NCBI GenBank assembly: GCA_028551475.1
Contig: CM052356.1
Location: forward strand, 8,521,884-8,585,883
Source: Casuarina equisetifolia
Lineage: Eukaryota > Streptophyta > Magnoliopsida > Fagales > Casuarinaceae
Reading direction: 5' to 3'
Length of the DNA stretch: 64,000 bases
Under the pieces are notes generated by a model. It was not told the origin of the DNA and searched no databases. It saw nothing but the letters and a program-made list of their open reading frames with translations. Shown here in pieces: positions 46,295-58,280 of this stretch. The position numbers and the translations under genes were made by a program. The stretch's first letter is position 1. Each line of letters begins with the position of its first letter.

Positions 46295-49266
46295 ATGGCG
46301 GGCAATTCAGAATTTAATCCCGACATCCTTCTTTCTCACAAATTCCGAGGTACCTTCCTCGACTCTCGATCCCTTGATACTAGTTTTATTTGCCTGATCT
46401 TTGCTTGATCTTTCTTCTTATTTTGTTGCTTGCGCGTGATGGACTTCAGACGACATACACCTACTCCGAAAGGTGAATGTTAGCTGGAACTGTTGTAAAC
46501 ATTTGTGGTGTTCAGCATTTTTCGCTTTGGCGTGTTAATAGTGCGTCTCCTTGTAAACAGAGATGTAGTGCTCTATGCGCTAGGCGTTGGAGCATGTGGA
46601 CGGGACGCCGTGGATGCGGACGAGCTTAAATATGTTTACCATGAAGGTGGGCAACATTTTGTCCAGGTATTGTTAACTTGTCCGCTACTGAAATAAACTA
46701 GTGCTTTCTGGTGGTCTTTGTATGAAATTAATATATGATTATTACTCTCACGACTATCACGAATTGATTTTGTTTCCAAGTTACGAAGCTTGTTGTTTGT
46801 CATTTTATTTATGATACTTGTCTTTCTCTGTAGGTGTTGCCGACATTTGCTGCCTTATTTTCGCTCGCATCCATGCCAAATGGTTTTGAGCTACCAGGGT
46901 TGCAGTAAGTAGTATTTGTATGTGAGTAATGAGAAGGTTTTGCTTTTCATGGTTTATATGTAAAATCCTATTGGGATTCTAGAGATTGTTTCTGCTTCTC
47001 TTAATCATAAACTCTCTTTGTTTAGTTTCCTTTTACCGTTTTTGGTACGTGGAGGAAAAACTAATTGACAGTCCTGGTTTTTCATTGCTACCAGATTTGA
47101 TCCACGGCTTCTACTGCACGGACAGCAGTACATAGAATTATACAAGCCGTTTCCTTCAAGTGGTTGTGTATGATTTCTGACTCAGAACTGTTAACAATGC
47201 TTCATAATTTTCCTAAATTCGTAATATTTTTGGCTTCCTTCTGCCTGGTGGAAACCAAACATCTCACTGTCTTATTGGGTCTAGATAGTTTGTTCTAAGT
47301 CGGTTTCTCTCATCTCTGCAGTTGTTCTACTATAAAATCATCCGTAGTTTCCTTTCCTAGTTGTTTATTTTTCATTAAATTCCTTACGATTGCATTCTCT
47401 GTCTTGTGTTATGATTTTGCGAATGCAGATACACAACAAAGTCAGTCTTGCGGGGTTGCATGATAAAGGTCTGCACTTTTTTAGCAGAAGCCTTTTTATG
47501 TGGCCTCTTTCCTGTTGCATGCGTAGCATACAACCATAACTGTGCATGCTTGTGAACAAAGTCTGCGTAGTTAGTTCAACCAAGGAGTTGGTTACTCAAA
47601 TACGCTGTTATTTTGTGAATCAGAAATATAAGCCTGTGTGGCACAAGTTAAATTTCTTTGATGGATACGTATTAGTACCGAAGTTGAGAATGACTGAAAT
47701 TTTACTGTATCTTACTTAGTCTTAGCTTCTTTAAAGGGGAAAACCGTAGTGCTACCATGAATGCCGACCTAGTTAGTTCTTCCTTGTTTTAATTTTATTT
47801 TCAGGTAAAGCAGCTATTGTTGAATATGAGACAAGGAGCTATGAGAAAGAGTCTGGTGAATTATTGTGCACGAACAGGTAACTTCTCTTTAAACATGAAA
47901 TTAGCGCCCCTATGTAATTTCCTCAACTTCAATATTTCTTTGCAGGGCGGCCATCTTTCTGCGGGGTGCTGGTGGCTTCTCAAAATCATCTCACCCATAT
48001 TCCTACACAAACTATACAACTGACAAGTATTCAGTCGTGGAAATCCCAAAAAGCCAACCGTTTGCTGTATTTGAGGATTGTACCCAACCGTCTCAGGCAA
48101 GTACCATTGATTTCATTATTTGTGGGACTGGAGCAGCATCATGGCTGATACGATGATTTTGGTCTAGTTTAAATGCTATAAATTTTGTAAAATCCCTGAT
48201 TCTGAATGTGGATAGAGAAAGATCTGAATGATAGCGCTGTTTTCATGTTTTTTTGCAGGCATTGCTTTATAGGCTCAGTGGTGACTCTAACCCTTTGCAT
48301 TCAGATCCTAGGGTTGCAAAAATTGCAGGGTCGGTACTTCACTGGTCCCCTTAATTGCGTAACTGATCTTTTTATTCAAGTTATGTTTTCAATTTGCTGG
48401 AGTTTACAAACTCATCCTAATGATCTGGTTTTGTCTTTTGAACTTCAAAGAGTACAAATTCACAACAAAATAGTATTTATATTCATTGGTTCCAGACTTC
48501 AATTTTCAGTGACAAAAATCACACATATGAAGTTGGTCTCAACCCCACCATGGACCTCGTTACAAAGTCAACTGGTTGTGTAGATTTATAACTTATTGAG
48601 ACACCTTGAGTCTATCTGAATAGGAGCTAAGTTCATAGTCACTATTTCAAATCCACATTGGTCTTTAGAAATGATGCTTCCATGTGGTACTTGAATTGGC
48701 CTGTTTCTTCTGTTAAGGCTTTTACTAGGTTTGGAAATGACTTTCTAGCATGGCTCACAAACTGCATCTCATGTATAGAATCGACTTTATTGTCATGGGA
48801 AATCCAAATGAAACACAAAGCAGTGCGTGTACCTAACTTCCCTCATTCTTATCTTTTGTCTAGATTCTCACGGCCAATATTACATGGGTTGTGCACACTC
48901 GGGTTTGTAGTGAGAGCAATCATTAAATGTATCTGCCGGGGAGACCCAACCTTGGTCAAGAGCATATCAGCACGGTTCCTTTTACATGTGTACCCTGGAG
49001 AAACTTTAATTACTGAGATGTGGCTTGAAGGCTAAAGGTAGAACCTAATTTACGCTATTGATTAGATAATAATCTTTTTTTCCCTCTTCTGGTAACAAGT
49101 TCATGAATTCAAGTATTAACTTCTGTGAGTCTTCTACGGAAAAGCATGGGGAATTGATATCACTGCTGAAATCTGCAGGATTATTTATCAGGTGAAGGTG
49201 AAAGAAAGAAACCGGACTGTGCTATCTGGCCATGTCGATGTTCATCGCTTAACTTCCGCATTATGA
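46295..49266 (+). pseudogene. ECH2 copy B, pseudogene with two disabling lesions
   Basis: All 11 exon equivalents of ECH2-A are present in order with splice sites kept, including the GC donor of intron 8 (48,097-48,258). Exon 1 has lost 2 nt (at 46,346/46,347: 'ttccgag' against 'ttcctagag'). This shifts the frame and causes TAA at 46,627-46,629 in exon 3. Independently, exon 10 carries TAA at 49,033-49,035 where copy A has TTA (Leu). That would remove the last strand and the SAL targeting signal even if the first lesion were bypassed. The motif region reads GDSNPLHSDP, and LLHGQ keeps the family Gly. Still nearly full-length, so decay is recent. The mRNA may be made. Confidence 0.93.
48097..48258 (+). 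other. GC-AG intron 8 of ECH2-B
   Basis: The donor is CAG|GCAAGT and the acceptor TTTTGCAG|GC. It is the same non-canonical donor as in copy A and so predates the duplication. Confidence 0.88.
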
Positions 49267-51410
49267 AGCAGTTTGGTGCAAGATAAACAAACAGACCTTT
49301 GGTCTGCTTTCATGTGATCAGAGTAATGCTTTGTGGAATTTGCCGTCAGGAGAGAGCATGTTCGATCATGGCTATTAAAATTACTGTTGTTTTTAATAGC
49401 ATGCAAGAATAAGCCTTTACTAATCTGAGAGCACTTATTATCATAAACTTCTCAGTTATTAAAATTAGTGTTGAAAATTCATGTCCTATCCTCTTTCAGT
49501 GCGAAATAATGTCTGTATCGGACCTGTTCATGCTCTATTGACATCATCATATCATCTTCATTTCCAAATGCTGTAAGCACTCTTATGGTTTTTGTTAGAT
49601 GGGGATGCTCAAACCATCTCTGGTTCCGGAACCTCCATATGATTTTCTTTGGCCAACTAACAGCAATTAAAGATTATCATCTACGTTAAGACTGGCATTT
49701 AGTGATTTGCTTAGGCCTTGTTCTTTTGGGACCCAAGCCCAGAATGCATGTGCGTTTTGGTTGAATGTTTCTAAGGTGCAGCAAAAGGTCTCAAGTTTGA
49801 GTAAGGTGCGTGTTAAAAAGTGTAGCAGCGATGCGCTCAAATTAATTTTCTTTTTCTTTTTAAACACATACACCTACGTAATCAAATGCTCCACATGCTT
49901 GAGTGGTCGAGAGAGACAATAATCGAAGACAAAATAAACTAACTTCCATTGTAAGGCTTTTCCAGGAAATCTAGAGGATGTGATTCTTAATCATATACTA
50001 AAATGTCCTGATCAGTGTATTCCATTTCCGCTTTCCGAGATTGTGATTTGATTACTTAAGTAATCAAACGCTCGGGAAAAAAGGACGGGAAAACGACCAA
50101 TATTACGCGGAAGACGAGTTTTCATAAAGTGCAACGTCGTCTATCTAGAAATTGATGATTCTGTGGTTGGAGACATTGAATGCTCTGATTTAGCTTATGC
50201 AACCATTGAAAAGTTGTTCAACAATCTGCCAAATCATGAATCTTTCAGTGCTTTAAATTCTCTCCAGAGAAGGAAATTCTTTCACTCCTTTGACCTAGAG
50301 TGGTTCTTTAGGGTTGTTCTTGGTTGGTTTGTACCAACTCCGATACATATTTGATCTTAAAGCTTTCGATTGTATCATGTTTGCGAATCCGTTATTGAAC
50401 TTTCTTCAGTCTGACTTGACATAAAAAAGATGCTAGTACTTCAAAGGCGGTTTCAATTAATGGTTAAAAGAAAGCATTTTGCTTATATACTCAACAAGAT
50501 AGAAGTGCTGAGCCATTTCAATCTCCCTTTGTACAAGTTAATATAAGTGGGTTGTCTCTCTAACACTAAGCATCAGCTGGATTTGAAGTCACTACAGTTC
50601 GTGCTCTGCTGACTGACTTGTGTCTCTATTAAATATCATACTCGTTTTGCTTTGTTTGTTTGTCAAATTTTATATGGTCCTGATGCTGATTGGGCTGTCT
50701 AATTGTTTAGGTCAATGAAGCCAGCCCGTTGGTGCTTCTTTGCTACAGAAAACCTATGAACTTTGGTGGGAGATATATGAAGGTGTGCCACTGCTGAACA
50801 TATAGTTTCTTACTTGGAGAAATTGATTGTGGTAATTAGATGTGACATGCTATTTTGTTCAATGTCTAGTTTGCCATTTTTGACCTCATTGCTACAGTTA
50901 AATAAGATGTATTTCCTTCCAGTCTTGTTTATGAGGCTTGACTTCTACTCTTTCATGTTTAATGAAGAAACAATTTTTTTTTTCTTCTACATCTACAATA
51001 ATAAGCATTGAAATTGGAGGCAAATAAAAGGAGAGTGAGTTATGTACATAAGGTTGCTAAAGTACTAGTCAACACAAAGCTAAAAGAGATGCTTTGGACA
51101 TGTGAGAATTATTCTTAGTTCTTTTATATGTTGAGGGGATAACAGTCATCATCCACCAATTCTCCAGAGTAATAAGATTAATAATAGTGCTTAATGCCAG
51201 GGCAAGAATTTTTATGCTAGTAAGGGATTTGAAATGATGCATGTGTGTCCTCAATATCAACCAAACCTTAAACTTAGGTTAAGACAAAAGCAAAAGAAGA
51301 TCAAAGAGTGGGGATGACATGTTTAAATTGTGAGGCCGACACCATAAATAAACAACATCTGGTCATTTTCCCTTAAAAAAAAAGGGTGACACTTGGGCAA
51401 TAGAACATGT
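49267..51410. other. ECH2-B 3' flank with a coding-like stretch (50,130-50,800)
   Basis: From about 50,130 an open stretch of some 75 codons reads DDSVVGDIECSDLAYATIEK then LFNNLPNHESFSALNSLQ and ends after FVPTPIHI. A second block near 50,710-50,780 sits after an acceptor-like 'ttgtttag'. The matching unit-A region has stops. I do not recognise the family. It may be a decayed gene end captured by the duplication, or chance. Confidence 0.35.
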
Positions 51411-53500
51411 GGCGCTAAGAAGCCTTCTTGTGTGGATATAGGCTTGAATCACATGCAATATGGTTGAATTTTAGAGATCAAGCAATCTTCTTGCAAGAAC
51501 ATCTTTTTACTAAAATACTACCCATTGCTTAAAGCTGTACTTGGAAAAGAAACATTTATGGTTAAGTTTGAACTTTAAAGGTGTATGTGGTGCAACTTAT
51601 CGTTCATGCCATTAGCATTTGTACTACAATACCAACAAAATGTTATTACATCAACTCTTTATGTCATAGTACTTGAGAAATGTGAGTCAAATGCAATGGA
51701 TTGTTCATGATTATAAAATGGGATAATCATATGTTGGGATACCATCTATTCTTTCTATTTGGGTAATTGTTATTCTAATTAAGGTTATTTTGGAGCATTG
51801 GTGAAAAATTGACAATGTAATGCGCTTACATGTAGGAGATGATAGGTAGCAACATCCTTCCTATATGTCAAGGTGACAATTGTAAGTTTCATGTTGCTAG
51901 AACAAAGGATATCAATGTACTAATGATTTGCTTTCTCTCCTACAATTTTGAGATAAAATAAATGAGTTTGAACTCAACACTTATCTTTTCAAGTTAGAAT
52001 GTAGGGTTCATAAAGGCCTTTGTTGGTTAAGATACAAAATGCCTACCATATACCATCTGAAGCCTTTGTAAAGGAAATAAAAACCAAGATAAATAACACA
52101 AAAAATAAATTGGTGAGTTTAATGCCAATTAGATTTATCACTTTGTTTGTATTAAACAATTCCAACACCCATGACTAGATTTTGGATTCAGGCTAGGGTG
52201 AAAATTTTGAAAGTTGTAGGCAGTGAGGGGGGGACATTGACGCATGAAAGAGAAGAAAAGAAACATGTAAGGGTTCATTCAACATTTCTTCTTTATGAAA
52301 ATATTATTCACATGCCTTTATGTTTACTTGCACGGTGGTTGAAATACAATTTGTAAATATACATGGATTCTTATAATTCATATATCTTGTATCTCATGCA
52401 TAAGCAATATGCCACCCCAACATGAATTTCATGCCCCTTCAAGGATGAAGACTTGGAGGCTATATCCTCACTCAAGGACATGGTAAGTTTTTTCCAAGCT
52501 TTATGCCCTTATAAATATTTTCTTTTTCAAATATTCTATTTTGGTTAAGTTTTGATCATGATATCCCCCTCAATGTTCTATTGAAATAGAATTTTGGTGC
52601 AAAGTAATGTTAGAGAAAATTTTATTCTTGTAAAAATTATGGAAAGTGCATGCCTTGTTCATAGTTCCATTCCACCATCATATCAATCCAAATCATAATT
52701 TGTATATAGTTAACTTACCAGTTGACGAATGGTTGAGTGATGCTCTAGAGCAAAGTGGGAAAAATGCTTCTACTAATTAATAATGTGAAAACATGCATTT
52801 CTTCCTTAGAAATCATCTAGGGCAGGGGTTAGCTTATCATAATCATGTTGCATTTATATATTTATTTGGAGTGGATGTTGTTAAGACATTTTCTTGTTGA
52901 AAACATTGAGGAAAAGAATATATATGTTGCTTTATTACTTGTTTTAATACCTATGATGCTACCATAACTTTAGTTACTTTCTAGTTTAATCATGTTGGAG
53001 AGGCATCATTTTCTATGTTCTTAAGTATGTATTGAAGAAATATAGGCAATTTAGTGGAAGAAAGCCATTGGTCCCTAAACATTTGATGATTCATGTCTTT
53101 AAATTTACATAAAAAGCCTAAAAAAAATACTCATTTTTAATTGTATTTGTTAAGTTGGAGAATCTTTTTATCTGCTTTCAAATAATTCTATCCAATAGCA
53201 TTTTTTTCCTTTATTAGTTTATCCATAACTCTAGATCAAGCTGTCTTTACAAAGCTTGTTTGTTCATAAATGTTACTTATATCTACTTTTGTTCTTTACA
53301 GCAAATTTTGCAGGGGACCCCAATAAGGGTGCTTCATTATCAAAGTCCATTAGAGTGTGAAAAGATTATAGATTGGTTAGAACCTTACCCATTATATAGC
53401 AAGGCCTTTTTTATTATCTATTGTTATTGGTATTTACTAAATATCTAAATTTGTGTTTCTTTCCTTCAAATTCTAGGGTGAAAATTAAAAGGATTTTTGG
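51411..53500. other. AT-rich DNA downstream of the duplication, nothing recognised
   Basis: The short frames at 52,171-52,356 and 53,260-53,448 have no signature I know. The region lies between the duplication and the copia cluster and may be old transposon DNA. Confidence 0.4.
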
Positions 53501-53519
53501 AAGTTTTCAATATTTAATA

Positions 53520-56420
53520 TTGCATCTATGCAACCAGTCAAAATATGAAGTGAAAAACGAAACAATGGGTAAAAGCTAGCCTTTCATTGATAAACAAGGA
53601 AAACCCTTTTGGATTTTGGTTACAAATAGGAGAGTCATTTCCAGGTTAAGAAATAAGAAAATCTACTTTTATAATACAAGAAACATGGTTGATGAAGGAC
53701 AAAGGTGCCATTATTTGTCCTATCTAAGCTTTTATGTGCAGCGAGAAGCAACTTTGTTACAACTACTGTAGTAGTTGTTGTTAGGTGATTAAGCATGGCA
53801 ACCACATGTGACATGGTTACCTTTCCTTTTCTTATCTCTTACCTAAACATCCTTCGTCAAGTTAATGGTCGATATGAATTAATGATGTTCATTTTGCTAA
53901 AGAGATAAGTATGTTGATTTGCTTTTTAAGGCTTTAGTCAAAACATCTGCTGGTTAATCTTTTGTTCCAACATGTCATGTCCTAATGATGCCACGTTAAA
54001 TCTTTTCCGAGATGAAATGACATTTAACATTTATGTGTTTAATGTGTTAATGCACCATATGGTTGGCAACAAGTTACATGGTAGCCTTGTTGTCATAGTG
54101 CAAGGTCACGGGGCAAAGGACCTTAACCCCATATCTCATAGAAGGCCTAACAACAAAAAGACTTCATAGGATATAAAAGCCATGACTCGATACTTTGCTT
54201 TTGTGGAAAAGAAAGACATTATAACTTATTTCTTGCTTTTCCAAGAGATAAATGCATCTCCAAGCATAATATAAAAACTAGTAATTGATTTTTTGTTAAC
54301 CTTACATGTAATGTGGTTTAAGTCACAGTAAGCTCTCATCTCATAGCCTTTTGAAGTGGGAACGAATAAACCAATGCCAAGGTAGCTCTTTAAGTACCTT
54401 ACTAGTCTAGTAGCTACCTATCAATAAGATTTCTTGAATGAATGTATAAATTAAGCCAAATTGTGCATTATATAAGAGATGTTGGGTCTTGTGACATTTA
54501 GGTAGTTCAACTTCCCTATGACATGTTGGTACTTCAATAGGTCATTGAAAAGGGATCATCATCTTGGGGTGCTTGTGCTCCTTCATCATACTTGAATGTA
54601 GTTAGTGAAAAGTTTGTGTCTATGGGGTTGTCAACTAGCTTGGTTCCCCCAAGTCTAGTATCATTTATCAACTCCAAAATGTACTTACATTGACTTAAGT
54701 AAATGTCCCTATCATCCCTTAGGATCTTAATTCCAAAAAAAAAAAAAAACTTGAGATCTTCCAAGTCCTTGATATGAAAAATTAAATGAAGATGTGTCTT
54801 CAATTCTTATATACCCTTGATGTTGCTACCAATGATAAGTATATCATCAACATAAATCATAAGGATGACCATAAGATTACCTCTTTGTTTGACAAATAGT
54901 GAGGTGTTATGCATGAAGTCTTGATATCTTGCTATAAGTAGTGCTTTTATGAACTTTACATACCATTTTCTAATTGCTTACTTTAGTCTATAGATGAACT
55001 TTTTTAGCTTGTAGACTTTACCATTGTTCTCTATTAGATCTCTTAATGGAAGCCTTATCTAGACCTATTCATTGAGATCTCCTAGCAAAAATGCATTGTT
55101 GGCATCCATCTAATGGATGCTCCACTGATGTTGAAATGTTAGGGAGAGAGCACATCTAATTATGATATGCTTGACAATAGGAGCAAAGATCTCATGATAA
55201 TGTACGCCCCCTTTCTACTTGTATCCTTTAGCTACTTGTTTAGCCTTATACTTTTTCACTAGTCCATCAACTTTATACTTGATTTTGTACACCCACTTGC
55301 AATCTATAGGTTTTCTTCCTTTAGGCAAGTCCATTATCTCCCATGTGTTTTTTTGCCTTCAATGCCTTGATCTCATTTTTCATGGCATCTTGTCATCTAA
55401 GATTGTCAATTGCCTTATGGTAATGGATTTGCTCAATGTCAATAGAAATAGATGCAATGAAATGCTAACTATTAGATGGTGAATGGTTATATGAAATGTA
55501 GGTTGAAAAAGGGTAGATGGAGGATTCACTTTTTGTTGTATTGATGGTAAGGCATATATAGTCTTTCAATTAGAGAGATAGTCTAATGTGTCTAGTGAAA
55601 TGTTTAGGGATTGTTTATGGTTGCAGTTCTAGAGGGTCCTTTGATATGGGTATGATATCATCAACGTCATATTAGAAAAGATGTCATGTCAATTGATGAT
55701 GATGGTGGTATATGTGTACAGTTTGATTCAGGTAAGGGAATTGTCTCTAATTGATAGCCATTTGAATCATTAGTAATGGACAATGATTGTGTAGGGTCAT
55801 AAGGTATCTTAAGATCATGCATTTCTAGAGCCTTTGAACCAAGTTCAGTCAAATGTACTTGCATGGTAAAGTGTGACTTGGGCCCTACTTGTAAGAAAGG
55901 AAAAATGTCCTCATAAAATCTTATGTCTTTACTCATAATGAATTTATCCTTTTTAGGGTCGTAAAGCCTATAACCTTTCTGACCTTGGGCATATCTCATA
56001 AAAATGTTATGAGTTGTTTAGGGTACAAATTTATCTTTTGGCCTTACAATGGTGGCATGACATAAACATCCGAAAACCCTAAGATGTGAGACCTTAGGTG
56101 TTTTCCCAAAGAATTTTTCAAAAGGTGTGATTCTATGTAAAATAAAAGATATCATCCTATTAATAAGATAAATGGCCGTCAGTATGTATTCCCTCGAAAA
56201 TTTATTAGGCATTAAGCCTTGAAATTTCATAACTCGCATAATGTCCAGAATATGATGATATTTTGTGTTCAATTACACCATTCTATTGTATTGTGTGTAC
56301 ACATGAACTCTTATACCTAATGCCATAAGAAGAAAAAAAAAATTGTTTTGTGTGTTGGTTGAAGAAATAAAGTGCATTATCAATTCTAATGCACTTAACC
56401 TCTAATGCACTTTTACAATC
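53520..56420 (-). mobile_element. Degenerate Ty1/copia element 1, minus strand
   Basis: Read on the minus strand from high to low coordinates. Integrase is at 56,272-56,018 (SREYILTAIYLINRM, then FEKFFGKTPKVSHLRVFGC). The integrase-RT linker is at 55,999-55,667 (QKGYRLYDPKKDKF). RT is at 54,803-54,534 (IKDLEDLKFF...GIKILRD, YLSQCKYILELI). The RNase H end is at about 54,120-53,960 (CDNKAA-like, then GTKDQPAD-like). An LTR-like tail related to that of element 2 follows at about 53,850-53,520. Gag and protease are missing and the frames are broken. Confidence 0.82.
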
Positions 56421-56828
56421 TAAGGATGGGTGGACAAAGCCATTGGCCCCATCAGCCAACTTTATTAGGCTAATGATGTCGAGGAATGGGTGAAATGAAG
56501 GTCTTTACAAGATTTTGATGACTAAATATATGGAATTTGTAAGATCATATTTTAAACTACTCATAAATTTCTTTCAATTTGTAATGTGATTAACATCCAA
56601 CTTTTTCAAATTATGGTTTTCATCATATTGGTATTAGACATCAACTAGAACAAATTTCTCATACAATTATAGAAGAAAATATAAAAGTCAAAACACATTG
56701 GCAATCCCGTCTTTTAGGACATTTGACAATTTCTCTATTTTCTTAGCATTGGATTAATCCTAGGTTGTAGAATGGAGATACTACAACTTGAAATTATAAA
56801 TGTGAAGATGGACTATTTTCTTAGCATT

Positions 56829-57689
56829 TGTTCCTTGATGACATGATTCATGGTTTTCATGGTTTGGTAAACCTTTTTTTTTTTACTCAATGATGTTTGT
56901 TAATCATTTTTGTGATTGATAATGATCTCATTTTCAAGCAAATGGTATGTCTTTTTTAAGTGTTTGATCATGAAACTTGTACTACTATGAGTTGCCATGT
57001 ATACATAGAAAATGTTAGTGTGATATAGAAGTTATTAGATATGCTATACTCAATGCTCATCCTTAATTTAGGCTTAAGACATTTCAAAAGTTCAAGATGA
57101 TGAAGTTGGTGATGGGATAACATTTGTTGTTGTTTTGGTTGGGGAGCTCTTAAGGGAGGTAAAAAAGCTTGTTGCAGCAGACTGTGCACACAATGGTTTG
57201 TTATAAAAAAAAAAAAAAAGTTACGGGTACTGTGCTCTTTCGATATCATTTTGTTTTTTCTTTATGGTTTCTTTTTGTTGGAACTATTGATTATGTTTCC
57301 TTGAATCAATTAGTTGTTTCTATTGAGGAAATTTTGATAGTACAAACTGTGCTAGGTGATGATAGTAGAAACTTTACTAGATGCATAATTTTGCTACTTT
57401 GAACAATTATTAGGACTTTTGGCTCTGTGATCAGTCCCCTATTTCTTTCCTTGCATAATTGTATGATTATTACATGTCAATGCTAGGTTATGCAAAAAAT
57501 TCAAGACAGACTTTATAAAGATCACAATGATGATATTGAGTTCTAAGATTCTCTCACAGGATACGGAACATTGTGCAAAACTAGCAATTGATTTTGTTTT
57601 GAGGCTGAAGGTAATTGAGGCTAATTTAGTAGAGAAAAAGTCTTTAAGATTGTGATGCCAATGATTCTTTTTTTCTTTCCTTAAGTTAT
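56829..57689 (+). pseudogene. CCT2 genomic fragment (intron 4 to intron 7)
   Basis: The sequence matches 32,762-33,851 including introns, so it is a DNA-level copy and not a retrocopy. It holds the end of intron 4, exon 5 ([13 protein letters not shown] then a stop from a CAACA to TAACA change), and a deletion-with-filler replacing about 33,117-33,403. Intron 6 and exon 7 (IEFQDRL-like start, LSSKILSQD) follow. Its right edge is two to nine bases from the end of a copia LTR at 57,698. It is more diverged from CCT2 than the two large-duplication units are from each other, so it is older. It is non-functional. Confidence 0.92.
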
Positions 57690-57697
57690 TGTCAAAA

Positions 57698-58020
57698 TGT
57701 TTGAATAAACATGAAGAATGATTGAATTTGGGTAAAAAGCTCTCATTTATTGATTTAATAAGAGGAAACCCGGGTTAAAATAGGATAAATTGATCCCATG
57801 TTAAGGAGAAAATGCATGCCTATACATTTCTTATATAAGTGAAGTAAAGCCATCAATGAAGAAGTCAGTGTAGTAGCCATCTTGTCCTACATGCTGCAAG
57901 TTGTTCTATAGAGAAAATGTTACATAACAACTACGCAAGTAGCTACTATCAAGTAGGTTAGATGGGTTAAATGCTATCATGGTTGCTTTTCCTCCAAGTG
58001 AATCCGAACATATTTGAACA
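57698..58020 (-). mobile_element. LTR (3') of Ty1/copia element 2, 323 bp
   Basis: The ends are TGTTTGAATA and TATTTGAACA, an imperfect 10-bp inverted pair with TG...CA termini. A polypurine tract (AAGGGGG on the minus strand, 58,021-58,029) sits right next to the high-coordinate end, as expected for a 3' LTR of a minus-strand element. Related sequence ends element 1 near 53,520-53,850. Confidence 0.82.
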
Positions 58021-58280
58021 CCCCCTTCAAGTTGATGGTCAATAGGAATTACTGACATTCAACTTGCCAAGGAGATAAATGTATTGATTTGCTCCCAAAG
58101 CTTTAGTGAGAACATTTATTGGTTGGTCTTTTATTCCAACGTGTTAAGTTCGGATGAGGCTATGCTTGATCTTTTCCTTGATGAAATGACAATCAATGTT
58201 TATATGTTTGGTATGCTAATGCACCATAGGGTTTGTTGCAAGCTTCATTGCAGCTTCATTGCAGCTTCGTTACAGCCTTA

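Larger units (their letters stand above)
43441..51410 (+). repeat. Tandem segmental duplication, unit B (7.97 kb)
   Basis: Direct copy of 36,062-43,440. It is longer mainly because of a 484-bp solo LTR at 44,459 and about 75 bp near 49,730-49,820 missing from unit A. It holds an orphan CCT2 terminal exon and a broken ECH2. Confidence 0.95.

Noticed and set aside
49033..49035. Reading the TAA in ECH2-B exon 10 as a sequencing error that leaves the gene intact
   Set aside because: Even if so, the independent 2-nt deletion in exon 1 still breaks the frame, so the pseudogene call stands.
56829..57689. Processed (mRNA-derived) CCT2 pseudogene
   Set aside because: Introns 4 (end), 6 and 7 (start) are present, so it is a genomic copy.
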